This document shows positions 45,575 to 57,240 of a stretch of DNA of 64,000 nucleotides, one piece after another (position 1 is the first letter of the stretch; each line of letters opens with the position of its first letter). The notes beneath the pieces were generated by a model that saw only the letters and a list, made by a program, of their open reading frames with translations, searched no databases and had not been told where the DNA came from. Source of the stretch: CAWEPK01 sp963835595 (GTDB lineage Bacteria; Desulfobacterota; Syntrophorhabdia; Syntrophorhabdales; WCHB1-27); contig CAWIGL010000002.1 of NCBI GenBank assembly GCA_963835595.1, positions 2,170,001 through 2,234,000 on the forward strand, written 5' to 3'. The translations under genes were made by a program, and so were the position numbers.

Positions 45575-45581
45575 ACGTCTC

Positions 45582-48189
<2,608 letters not shown>

Positions 48190-48191
48190 AC

Positions 48192-49372
48192 ATGGTAAAG
48201 GGCGTACAATTCTCAGCCGCCGCGTCGGGGATCAAGGCCGGGGCCGGCGAGCTCGACCTGGGCCTCGTCTTTTTCAGCGAGCCGCGCCGGTTGCCGCCCT
48301 CTATACCCGCAACGAGGTCAAGGCGGCCCACATCCTTTACAATATGCGCAGGGCCTCGGGCAGGGTCCGCGCGCTCCTCGCGAACAGCGGGTGCGCCAAC
48401 GCGTGCACCGGACGTGAAGGTGTCGAGGACCTCGCCTTCATAGCAGGCCGCCTGGCCGGTCTGCTCGGCATAAGGCAGGAAGAGATACTATTTGCCTCGA
48501 CGGGCGTAATAGGCAAGCGGCTTCCGGTCGAGACGATAACGGCCGCCCTGCCCGGACTTGTCGCCGGCCTTGGCGAAAAGAACCTCGATGCCTTCGCCCG
48601 CGCCATCATGACGACCGATACGTATCCTAAGACCGTCGAGGAGGCCCTGCCGGGCGGTGCGCACCGCGTGGCCGGCGTGGCGAAGGGCGCGGGCATGATG
48701 AACCCCCTCTTTGCAACGATGCTCGCCTTCATCTTCACCGATTACCCCCTCGACAGGATGCAGCTCAAGCGGATGCTCCCTGCCCTCGGCAGGCAGAGCT
48801 TCGAGCGTATAAGCGTAGACGGCGATACGAGCACGAACGATACGGTCCTCCTCTTCTCGACGGGCGGCGGAACGGTGGCCGGAAGCGGCGGCTCAGGCGC
48901 AGACGGAAGCGGCGACACGTCCCCCGTCAAGACCGCCATCGGCCGCGTTATGAAGGCCCTCGCGCTCCTTATCGTCAAGGACGGGGAAGGCGCCTCGAAG
49001 GTCGTCCACCTGACCGTGAAAGGGGCGGTCAGCACGTTCATAGCAGAGCGGATAGCCAGAAGGATTGCCGCCTCGCCCCTCGTGAAGACGGCCTTCTTCG
49101 GGTGCGACCCGAACTGGGGCCGGATCATCGCCGCCGCCGGCGACGCGGGCGTGCCGATCAGACCGGAAAAGGTCGAGATCGCGATCCAGGGGGAGACGCT
49201 CGCGCGGAACGGCGTAGAGCAGCCTTTTTCCGAAGAAGGGATGAAGAGGCTGATGGGCAGCCGGGAGATCGAGCTTGTCGTCAACCTCCACGACGGCAGG
49301 GCCGCATACGACTTATACACGTGCGACCTGACGTACGACTACGTCAGGATAAACGCTTCCTACCGCTCGTAG
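48192..49372 (+). CDS. argJ: Bifunctional ornithine acetyltransferase / N-acetylglutamate synthase (one apparent frameshift)
   Basis: About 393 residues. VKGVQFSAAASGIKAGAGELDLGLV, RALLANSGCANACTG and the autocleavage site STGVIGKRLP (cleavage before Thr, the nucleophile of the beta chain) define ArgJ. GDTSTNDTV and FFGCDPNWGRIIAAAG complete it. Arginine biosynthesis, cytoplasm. One base appears to be missing near 48287, between FFSEPR and VAALYTRNEVKA. The stop overlaps the stop region of the convergent methylase gene by 13 bp. There are no other arg genes nearby. Confidence 0.92.
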
Positions 49373-50091
49373 CGCACCCGCTGGCGCACCGCCTCATAGG
49401 CGCACGCGGCAAAGGCGGACGCCACGTTCAGTGACGGAAAAGCCCGCACCGTCGGTATCTTCAAAAGCATGTCGCACCGCTCGCGGGTGAGCCGCCGAAG
49501 GCCCTCCTCGCCGCCGAGGACGAGGCACAAAGGGACCGTCAGGTCCGCATCGCACAACGCTTTTTCAGCCCTCTCGTCGAGGCCGAAGCAGAAAACATTC
49601 CTTTTCTTCAGCTCTTCGATGTGGCGCGCCATGTTCGCCACGCGGCTTATCCTGACGCGCTCCGTCCCTCCCCTGGATACGTTGACGACCGTGTCCGTGA
49701 CGCCGCACGCCTTGTCGCGGGGGATGAAGACGGCGTCGAGGCCGAAGCAAGCGGCCGTCCTTACGGCGTTGCCGAGGTTTTGGGGGTCGTATACCCCGTC
49801 GAAGGCAGCGAAGAAGGGCCTTTCGAGCGAGGCAAGCCGCGCGAGCACGTCGTCTGCGTCGGCGTAGGCAAACTCCTCGACCTCAAGGCAGACATGCGAC
49901 CTTATCCCTTTGAACCGCCTCTCTATCTGCTCCGCAGGGACAACCCGCACGGAGACCCCTGCCCTTCTCGCCTCATCGATGATCGCTGCGGACGCCCGCT
50001 CGCGGCCCGCCTCGACCCAGAGCCTCGCTGCGCTCTCCGGGTGGGCGCGCAGGCGCTCGATAATGCTATCCCTGTTTGCCAGCCAGGGCAT
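49360..50091 (-). CDS. TrmH-family (SpoU) rRNA 2'-O-methyltransferase, RlmB-like
   Basis: 243 residues. An N-terminal substrate-binding domain of RlmB type precedes the SPOUT knot: FDGVYDPQNLGNAVRTAACFG with the catalytic Arg-containing NLGNAVRTA, GTERVRISRV, LVLGGEEGL and the C-terminal PSLNVASAFAACAYE. It methylates a ribose in 23S rRNA, probably G2251 if a true RlmB. The start overlaps the end of pyrF by 26 bp; GGAGGAG is about 10 nt upstream of ATG 50091. Confidence 0.87.
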   Translation of the reverse strand: MPWLANRDSIIERLRAHPESAARLWVEAGRERASAAIIDEARRAGVSVRVVPAEQIERRFKGIRSHVCLEVEEFAYADADDVLARLASLERPFFAAFDGVYDPQNLGNAVRTAACFGLDAVFIPRDKACGVTDTVVNVSRGGTERVRISRVANMARHIEELKKRNVFCFGLDERAEKALCDADLTVPLCLVLGGEEGLRRLTRERCDMLLKIPTVRAFPSLNVASAFAACAYEAVRQRVRYER

Positions 50092-50797
50092 CGGCTATCT
50101 GCTCCTCCACGAGGGCAAGGGTCGCGAGGGGGTCTTTCGCGCCGAGCACAGTCCGCCCGAGAACGAGGTAGGTCGCCCCTTTTCGGATGGCATCGGCCGG
50201 CCCGGCGGTCCTTTTCTGGTCGTCCTTCGCCTCCGTGATCCTGACGCCCGGCGTGACGATGACGAACTCGCCACCGCACGACTCACGTATCAGGTCGATC
50301 TCCTGTCCGGACGCAACGACGCCGTCAAGGCCCGCCTCCTTCGTAAGCACTGCGAGGCGCCTGGTAAGCTCCTTCGGCGTCATCCCTATGCCCATCCTTG
50401 CAAGCTCCGCGTCGTCGATGCTCGTGAGCACGGTGACGGCGATGATCGTCGGCCGGGCCAGCCCTTCCTTCGCTGCCGCCTCATCGACCGCTTCCCTGGC
50501 CGCCGCCATCATGGTGAAGCCGCCGGAGGCGTGGACGTTGAACATATCGACGCCGAGTCTCGCAGCTTCTACACCGGCTTTCGACACCGTGTTCGGTATG
50601 TCGTGGTACTTCAGATCGAGGAAGACCTTAGCGCCCAGGTCTTTCAGGAAGCTGACGACCTTCGGGCCGCACCGCGTGAAAAGCTGCTTGCCCACCTTGA
50701 ACATCCCCACGCGCCCGACGAACCGCCCGGCCAAGGCGGCCGCCTCGTCGAAGCTTTCGACATCGAGGGCGAGGATCATCCTTTCCTTGGCGTCCAT
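50066..50797 (-). CDS. pyrF: Orotidine 5'-phosphate decarboxylase
   Basis: 243 residues, subfamily I. The catalytic tetrad region DLKYHDIPNTV, the opening RMILALDVESFDEA, and the phosphate-binding TPGVRI and RKGATYLVLGRTVLGAKDP are all intact. It makes UMP from OMP. First gene of a two-gene minus-strand unit with the rRNA methylase. GGAGAGAT precedes ATG 50797. It is divergent from the MATE gene across a 208-bp gap. Confidence 0.94.
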   Translation of the reverse strand: MDAKERMILALDVESFDEAAALAGRFVGRVGMFKVGKQLFTRCGPKVVSFLKDLGAKVFLDLKYHDIPNTVSKAGVEAARLGVDMFNVHASGGFTMMAAAREAVDEAAAKEGLARPTIIAVTVLTSIDDAELARMGIGMTPKELTRRLAVLTKEAGLDGVVASGQEIDLIRESCGGEFVIVTPGVRITEAKDDQKRTAGPADAIRKGATYLVLGRTVLGAKDPLATLALVEEQIADALAGKQG

Positions 50798-50897
50798 ATC
50801 TCTCCACCTCGGGCTTGGTCTCGGTCTTTAGTACCCTCATCTGTTTTACTTCTTTTTAGGCGCTATGTAAAGAAACCACCCCTCCCACGCCTAAAGG

Positions 50898-50971
50898 CAG
50901 GGGCAACGGGAAGCCCCCTTGCAAGGAAGGGAGCGTTTCCCCTTCCCCCCTATTGGCATTCGCCCCCGGAT
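50898..50971. repeat. Possible short relic of the MITE family
   Basis: Between pyrF and the MATE gene, CAGGGGCAACG on the left and CATTCGCCCCCGG on the right are roughly inverted and resemble the MITE ends. In between, AAGGGAGCGTTTCCCCTTCC matches about 17 of 20 bases of an internal MITE block. It could also be chance or a plain hairpin (GGAAGGG 50925-50931 / CCCTTCC 50940-50946). Confidence 0.25.
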
Positions 50972-51005
50972 GGTGTAATTTCTTGGGGCAAAACAGGAGA
51001 CAAAA

Positions 51006-52400
51006 ATGGCAACGGCGTTCGGAAAAGACCTGACCGAGGGCAGCATACCGAGGCACCTGCTGCTCTTCTCCATACCCATGCTGGCCGGCAACGCCATGCA
51101 GATCGGCTACAGCCTGATAAATACGATATGGGTCGGCCACCTCGTCGGGGAAAATGCCGTGGGGGCCGTAGGTGTCAGCCTGCCCGTCCTCTACGTGCTT
51201 TTCGGCATTGCCATGGGCATGTCGTTGGCGACCACGATAGTCATTTCACAGTATTACGGGGCGAAGGACTACGCCGGTGTGGAAAGGGCGGTTGGATGTG
51301 CCTTTTCCCTGGGCCTGATCATTGCGTCGCTGCTGACGATTGCCGGGCTGCTTTCGAGCGACCACCTCCTGCGGCTCATGGCGACGCCGCCGGAGAACTT
51401 CGCGATGGCTTCGAGCTACCTCAGAATAACCCTGGCCGGGTTTATTCTGTTTTATTTCGGGCTGCTCATAAATTTCATGCTCAGGGGCATCGGCGACACG
51501 ATCACCCCCCTGGTTTTTATGTCCGTGGCGCTCGGTCTCAATGCCGTCCTCGACCCCTTTTTCATCGGTGGCTTCGGGCCGTTCCCCCGCCTGGGCCTCA
51601 ACGGGGCCGCCTACGCGACGCTGGTCTCGCAGGCTGCGGCAATAGCGGTAAATATCGTTTACCTGAACCGGAAGAAACATTTCATAGCCTTCCACCCCCG
51701 TAAGCTTATCCTGGACAGGCACCTGACCCTGATTCTCTTCAGGATAGGCTTCCCGTCCATCGTGCAGCAGTCCCTCGTCTCCATGGGCAGCCTCTTCATA
51801 TCGGCCTTCGTCAACGCCTTCGGGGCCCCGGCGACCAACGCATTCGGGGCCGTAGGCAGGGTGGATATGGTCGCCTTCATGCCTGCCCTGTCGATGAGCA
51901 TGGCCGTTTCCGCCCTCACCGGCCAGAACATAGGTGCCCGAAAAACGGGGAGGGTGAAGGAGGTATTCCGGTGGGGCATACTGATGACCTCATCGATCAC
52001 CATCGTCATATCGCTCGTCGTCGTCTTCTTTTCCAGAGTGATACTCATGATGTTCGGCCTCGGGGACGATCCGAAGGTCATGGAGATAGGAGTCGGCTAC
52101 ATGCGGATCGTCGGCGCCTCATACCTGTTCTTCGGTATCATGTTCATATCGAACGGGGTCATAAACGGAGCGGGCCACACGATGATCACGATGATGTTCA
52201 CCCTGCTGTCGCAGTGGCTCGTCAGGGTGCCCGGCTCGTGGCTGCTATCCAAGACCAGCCTCGGGTTGTCCGGTATATGGATCGCCGTCGCGTTAAGCTT
52301 CGTGGCCACCATGACGATCAGCCTTCTGTACTATTTTTCAGGAAAGTGGAAGACGTCGGCCGTCATCAGGGCGCCGGCCATCCTCCCGCTCATCGAATGA
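51006..52400 (+). CDS. MATE-family efflux transporter
   Basis: 464 residues, twelve hydrophobic helices in two similar halves. PRHLLLFSIPMLAGNAMQIGYSLINTIWVG (seen as IPMLAGNAMQIGYSLINTIW), GENAVGAVGVSLPV, RGIGDTITPLVFMSVALGLN and, in the second half, GAPATNAFGAVGRVDMVAF and ALSFVATMTISLLYYF fit the family. It exports cationic drugs or metabolites against Na+ or H+. AGGAGAC is 5 nt before ATG 51006. Intact and apparently alone. Confidence 0.9.
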   Translation: MATAFGKDLTEGSIPRHLLLFSIPMLAGNAMQIGYSLINTIWVGHLVGENAVGAVGVSLPVLYVLFGIAMGMSLATTIVISQYYGAKDYAGVERAVGCAFSLGLIIASLLTIAGLLSSDHLLRLMATPPENFAMASSYLRITLAGFILFYFGLLINFMLRGIGDTITPLVFMSVALGLNAVLDPFFIGGFGPFPRLGLNGAAYATLVSQAAAIAVNIVYLNRKKHFIAFHPRKLILDRHLTLILFRIGFPSIVQQSLVSMGSLFISAFVNAFGAPATNAFGAVGRVDMVAFMPALSMSMAVSALTGQNIGARKTGRVKEVFRWGILMTSSITIVISLVVVFFSRVILMMFGLGDDPKVMEIGVGYMRIVGASYLFFGIMFISNGVINGAGHTMITMMFTLLSQWLVRVPGSWLLSKTSLGLSGIWIAVALSFVATMTISLLYYFSGKWKTSAVIRAPAILPLIE

Positions 52401-52582
52401 GGCCGGCCGGGTGCGAAAACAGACCTCCCGGCCGCCGAAACCGGAGTGCGCCTGTTCCGCCGTCACTCGGAGCTTCCCTTTCTCATCCCCTTGTCGTACG
52501 ATATAGTTACCGGCGCTTTCGTCCGCGCGCGGCCGAAGCTCGACGGCTGCCCGCATACGCCGGCCGGCAGGGGGGTGATACC

Positions 52583-53468
52583 ATGAGGATAGGCTGCTTT
52601 CAACTGCACGAACCTGTTCCCGGAGTTCCATGATCCGTACGTCCTGGCCTGCCTGCGGCCCTGGATAGACGTCAACGGCGTCGGGACCCTGGTCCTGAAC
52701 GAAATCGAGGCCCGCCTGGGCGCTATCGAGATGGGGGCGCTGTGGAGACCGGGCCGTTTCTACGACTTTACGCGATACCGGCCTGTTATCCATATCGAGG
52801 ACGGCATCCGCGACTTCTCCATCCCCAATACGCCGGTCCACTATGCAAAAAGGGAAGGGCGCAGCGACATTGTCCTGCTCCGTCTCCTGGAGCCCCATGC
52901 CCACGCGGAGCTTTACGTCGATTCGATATTGAAGCTTTTTAAGACTTTCGGGGCGAAGAAATACGTGCTCCTCGGATCCATGCACGACATGGTGCCCCAC
53001 ACGAGGCCCCTGCTCGTCGGCGGATACGGTATGGGAAAAGAGGCGCGCAAGGACGTAAAGAAAGCGGGCGTATTACCCGTAACATACCAGGGCCCCTCGA
53101 CCATCGTCAACCTCGTCCAGAAAAAGGCGGCGGAGGCAGGCATCGATACGGTCGTCTTCATCGTCTCCCTGCCCCAGTACGTAGCCCTGGAGGAAGACTA
53201 CCTGGGGAAGGTCAGGCTCATGGAAGTGCTCAACCTGCTCTACGACATACCCGTTGACAGGGAAGATTTCGAAAGGGCCCTGGAGCAGCGCAGGCTGATC
53301 GGCCGGAAGGTGGACGATTCCCCGGCAATCAAGGGTCTCCTGCCGGAGCTTGAAAGGGCGTACGACCTGCGGGTCAAGGCGGCCGGGGTTGAAGGAGCGC
53401 CCCAGATGACCTCCGAGATGGAAGAGATATTCTGGAGCATATTGGGAAAAGATATAGGAAAAGCCTAA
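52583..53468 (+). CDS. PAC2 family protein (one apparent frameshift)
   Basis: About 295 residues. The N-terminus MRIGCFQLHEPVPEFHDPYVLACLRPWID (quoted as IGCFQLHEP and DPYVLACLRPWID) becomes continuous if one surplus C near 52620 is removed. LIPNTPVHY-like and YVLLGSMHDMVPHTRPL and the helical C-terminus follow the PAC2 (proteasome assembly chaperone 2-like) pattern. Bacterial PAC2 proteins have no settled function. GGGGGGTGA stands before ATG 52583. It converges with iorB (overlap of 4 bp at the stops). Confidence 0.75.
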
Positions 53469-54082
53469 CCAATCATCTGCCTGCCCAGGTCGAAGGCCCG
53501 CAGGTTGGTCTCCGCTTTGTCCGGCTGCATCTTCGAGGCGATCGCGTCGGTGAACGCCTCCCGGTCGAGGGGCAGCGCGCCCGTCGCGGCGAGCGCGCCG
53601 ATCAGGATGATGTTCGCCAGGATCGCGGACCCCAGACCCGTCGCCGCATCGGTGGCCGACAGCACCCAGTGGCGGCGGCTGAACGCACCGAGCCAGGCTT
53701 CTATCTCGCCTGCGGAAGGGTATTCGTTGTCTCCACAGATGACGCCTATCGGGTGGACGGGCCTGCTGTTGGCGATGACCATGACATGGGGGTTGCCGTA
53801 CTGGGCGAGGACCCGCAGCGTCTCGATGGGTTCGAGGCCGACTATCGCGTCGGCCCTGCCTTTCGGCATAAGGGGCGACCAGGGCCCGTCGCGCGATATG
53901 CGCAAGTGGCTCATTACCGAGCCGCCGCGCTGGGTGGCCCCGAAGGTCTCGCCTATCGTCACGTTCAAGCCCCGCCGCACGAGCATGTCGGCCACCACTT
54001 TGGACGCCAGGACGTTGCCCTGTCCACCTACCCCGGCGATGACGAGGTTGTAAGGGTCGTGCGCTAATTTATGCTCTTCCAT
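53465..54082 (-). CDS. iorB: Indolepyruvate:ferredoxin oxidoreductase beta subunit
   Basis: 205 residues. NLVIAGVGGQGNVLASKVVADML, GETFGATQRGGSVMSHLRIS and the long helical C-terminus are those of IorB, the gamma-like subunit paired with IorA. It starts 14 bp inside the end of iorA (ATG 54082) with GGAGG upstream. With IorA it oxidatively decarboxylates aryl pyruvates (indole-, phenyl- or 4-hydroxyphenylpyruvate) to aryl-acetyl-CoA with reduction of ferredoxin. Last gene of the long minus-strand operon. Intact. Confidence 0.9.
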   Translation of the reverse strand: MEEHKLAHDPYNLVIAGVGGQGNVLASKVVADMLVRRGLNVTIGETFGATQRGGSVMSHLRISRDGPWSPLMPKGRADAIVGLEPIETLRVLAQYGNPHVMVIANSRPVHPIGVICGDNEYPSAGEIEAWLGAFSRRHWVLSATDAATGLGSAILANIILIGALAATGALPLDREAFTDAIASKMQPDKAETNLRAFDLGRQMIG

Positions 54083-56036
54083 CCCGGTCTGCCTCCTTTT
54101 TCCGGATTGCCCCTTTCGGGCAGACGGAGGCGCATACGCCGCAGCCGGCGCAGAGCACCGTATCCACCCGCGCCTTTCCGGCCTCCTTGTCCCAGATGAG
54201 CGCCGGGCAGCGGAAGGCCGTGCTGCAAAGGCGGTTGCAGCCGCACGATTCGCCGAGACAAAGCTGCACGTCCACCTCGACCTCGAACTGTTTCTTGCCT
54301 TTCTTCTCCGGGCTGAGGGCGCAGGCCTGGCGCAGCACGAGCACCTTCACGCCTGGGGGGGCCTCGATCGTGGAAAGGAGCTTCGCCTGGGTGTCCTTCA
54401 GGTCGAAGGGGTCGGCCGTCTACACCGGGGCGCCCAAGCCGCGGCAGACTTCCTCGATATCGATGGCGTGCACGGCCTGGCCGACGGCGTTGATGGCGCT
54501 TCCGGGGTGCGGTTGGAAGCCCGTCATGGCCGTGCCCCTGTTGTCCATGATTACGAAGATCGCGTTGGACCCGTTGTGGACCGCATTAACGAGGGCGGGC
54601 AGGGCCGCGTGGAAGAAGGTCGAGTCGCCGCAGACGGCCAGCACCGGCTGCTCCAGGCCGAAGGCCGCGAGCTTGCCGAAGCCGGAGGCAAGACCTGCGC
54701 CGGAGCCCATGGCGTGGACGGTCTTGACGATGTTGAGGCCCGCCTGCATGGTCCCCAGGGCGTAGCAGCCGATGTCTCCGCAGACGAAGCCCTCCCGGTC
54801 GTCCGAGGGCAAGCACCGTGTGCATGGACCAGTAAGAGGCGCGGTGCGGGACAGCCGGGGCAGAACGTCATCATCCGCGGCGGGACATGCTCAGCCACGA
54901 GTCCTAGCTGCTCCTGCCGTACTCGGCGTCGGCGGGGCGGACATCGATGCCTAAAAGACGGCCCAGGGCCTCCGTCACGAGGTCTGCGTTCATCTCGCCC
55001 ACGGACGGCAGGCTGCCGTCGCGCTTACCGTGGAATTCGATCACTCCAAGCTCCGATGCGGCAACTCCGCAGCCAGAACCTTGACATTCTCCTCGATAAA
55101 GGGGAGCAGGTCTTCGACGACGAGCACGCGCCGGCACGTTTTGAGGTGCTTTTTCAGAAGGCCGGCGGGCAGGGGCCACGTGGTGCCGAGCTTCAAAAGG
55201 CCCACCCTCCCGGCAAGCCCCAGCAGGTGGACCGCCTCGCGGCAGTAAAGGTTGCACGCTGAGCTCGTCACTACGAGAAGCTCCGGCGCGACCGGGCCTG
55301 TATAGGTATTGAAAGGCGATGTCTCGAACAGTTCGGCGGCTTTTTTGAGCTTTCCCTGGTTGCGGCGGCGCAGGGCGACCGCCGTCGGCGGCTCGTTCGC
55401 CACCGGTCCTTCCATCTGGCCGAGCACAGGACCGCGGAAGCGGAAGGCCGCCTGGGGCGCCGATACCGGGGGAAGCTCGCCCAGGGTAACGCTGCCGCTC
55501 GCGTGGGACATGCGCGTCACGCTCCTGACCATAACGACGGTCCTCAGCTCTTCCGAGAGGTCGAAGGCCCACCGCGTTATCGTCCGGGCCTCTTCGAGGT
55601 CGCCCGGCTCCAGCATGGGCAGCTCCATCATGCGGGCGTACTGGCGTGAATCGACCTCGTTCGTGCTGGAGAGCGCGCCGGGGTCTTCGCAGGAGACGAG
55701 GACTAACGGTCCGCGGGTGCCGTACTGGGCGAGGGGCAGCAGGAAGTCGGCGGCTACGTTCATCCCCACCTGCTTCATGACGCAAAGCGAGCGAAGCCCG
55801 CTGTAGCTGGCCGCAGCGGCCACTTCCAGGGCCACCTTCTCGTTGACGGACCACTCGACGTACAGCCCGCGCTCGGAGGCAGCTTCCGCCAGGCGCTCCG
55901 GTATCTCGGACGAGGGCGTGCCGGGATAGGACGTGACCACGTTGACGCCGGCCTCCAAGGCCCCCCGTGCGATGGCTTCGTTGCCCTGGAGCAGGCGGAC
56001 CTCTCCGGCCCTGCCTTCCGTTATGATGCTAGACAT
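54069..56036 (-). CDS. iorA: Indolepyruvate:ferredoxin oxidoreductase alpha subunit (several frameshifts and one in-frame TAG)
   Basis: About 650 residues when repaired. N-terminal domain: LLQGNEAIARGALEAGVNVVTSYPGTPSSEI in parts (GNEAIARGALEAGV, SYPGTPSSEIPE). TPP domain: CPGCP, GDIGCYALGTMQAGL, AVCGDSTFFHAALPALVNAVHN. C-terminal ferredoxin part: CLGESCGCNRLC and CAGCGVCASVCPKGA. Frame changes are needed near 55050, 54902, 54858 and 54808, and TAG interrupts the frame at 54420-54422 (GLGAPV-stop-TADPFDLKDTQ) where homologues usually have a coding residue. Either the sequence is poor here or the gene is dying; the intact iorB beside it favours error. Start overlaps the FrhB-like gene by 8 bp. 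Confidence 0.85.
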
Positions 56037-57168
56037 GGCTTCCTCCCCCGCCCGCCGACAGGATGGCTTCGAGCACCTCCGGCCTGACCCTCAGAACGGC
56101 CCTCGCGCCCTCGCCCGCCGTATTCACAAGCCCCCTTTCGTTGAGCGCCTTGAAGGCCCTGCGCTTCTTCGACGCGGCAGCCTCCGCGAGGTGCCCCAGG
56201 CCTGCGGCAGGCATGGCCTCGACTATCAACATGCCGGACGCCACGGCGTGCTCGACGAGGCTGCGCCCGCTGGCAGTCCGCACAAGGAGCGTGTTCCAGC
56301 CGGGTGCCCCCTCGTGCATGCCTACCGAGATATCGGCCCATTCCGAGGTCATGTCCGGGCAGAGTCCGCAGGTGTCGGGCACGAACGGCCTTATCTCGTC
56401 AAGGGGTATCTCCATCACCTCGCCGCCCAGATCGACGCGCAGGACGTTGGCAGGCGGGGGCGGGATGTCCATGCCCTTGACGCGCGCCAAATCGACCCTG
56501 CCCGCGAGGTACGCGAGGAACGCCCGCTGGTCGAGGGACCAGTTGCAGAAGAGGCCGATCACGAGGGAGACGGGGTCTACGAAGTCCGGCCGGGCCAAGG
56601 GGTTCGTCCGCATCTTGGCCAGTGCCGTGACCTGGCAGGGCGTGCCAACGAAGCCCAGGCTGCGCTGCCCGGCGGCCGCAGCCCTGTTCAGGGCGGCGAG
56701 CGTAGGGGCGGACGAGAACTTGGAGGAGGCGCAGGCGACGATTTCGGCGGCGCTCGTTGCAAGGGCAGGCAGGGGGCCGTTTTCGCCATTCCCCGTGAGC
56801 ACGGCTGCCTCTATAAGCCCCTCTTTCAAGGCAGTTACGAGGAGCGCGGAGACTGCGCCGCCCCCCTGGTATGCGCCCGCCGCCATCGCCTTGCCTGCCT
56901 TCGCTGCATGGGCTGTCTCATAGGGGCCGATGGGGTCGCCCCGGTAGGATGCGCCCCGGTGCGCGAGGGCCAGCTCGTCTAAGTCCACCTCGGCCTTCGG
57001 GCACGCCGCATAACAGCGCCCCTGCGCAAGGTTGCAGGAGAAGAGCCGGACGGTGCGGCCACGGTGGTTGCGGAAATACGGACAAAGATCGACGCAGGCC
57101 CCGCAGCCGATGCAAAGGCCGCCGCCCTGGACATCGCCGGCCAGCTCGCCGGCCCCGAAAACTTTCAT
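56029..57168 (-). CDS. F420H2 dehydrogenase/hydrogenase FrhB-like Fe-S flavoprotein
   Basis: 379 residues. CIGCGACVDLCPYF at the N-terminus binds a [4Fe-4S] cluster. AAGAYQGGGAVSALLVTALKEGLIEAAVL (parts: YQGGGAVSALLV), GFVGTPCQVTALAKM and CGLCPDMTSEWADISVG are the marks of the FrhB/FdhB C-terminal domain, which binds FAD and passes electrons between ferredoxin and F420, NAD(P) or other carriers. Placed between IorA and LarA it may reoxidise the ferredoxin reduced by IorAB. No F420-synthesis gene is in view, so the partner is open. Intact. Confidence 0.82.
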   Translation of the reverse strand: MKVFGAGELAGDVQGGGLCIGCGACVDLCPYFRNHRGRTVRLFSCNLAQGRCYAACPKAEVDLDELALAHRGASYRGDPIGPYETAHAAKAGKAMAAGAYQGGGAVSALLVTALKEGLIEAAVLTGNGENGPLPALATSAAEIVACASSKFSSAPTLAALNRAAAAGQRSLGFVGTPCQVTALAKMRTNPLARPDFVDPVSLVIGLFCNWSLDQRAFLAYLAGRVDLARVKGMDIPPPPANVLRVDLGGEVMEIPLDEIRPFVPDTCGLCPDMTSEWADISVGMHEGAPGWNTLLVRTASGRSLVEHAVASGMLIVEAMPAAGLGHLAEAAASKKRRAFKALNERGLVNTAGEGARAVLRVRPEVLEAILSAGGGGSHV

Positions 57169-57240
57169 AAAAACCTCTCCTCTCGGCCCATCGTGACTTT
57201 CATGCAGACCCGTCCCGGCGTCAGGCGGACCGCAAAAGGC

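Noticed and set aside
49910..51703. 597-codon open frame on the plus strand
   Set aside because: It runs antisense through the rRNA methylase and pyrF and then out of frame through the MATE gene; no family features and no ribosome site.
54420..54422. Calling the TAG in iorA a pyrrolysine codon
   Set aside because: No pyl genes are visible and the same gene holds several indels, so a base error is the simpler explanation.
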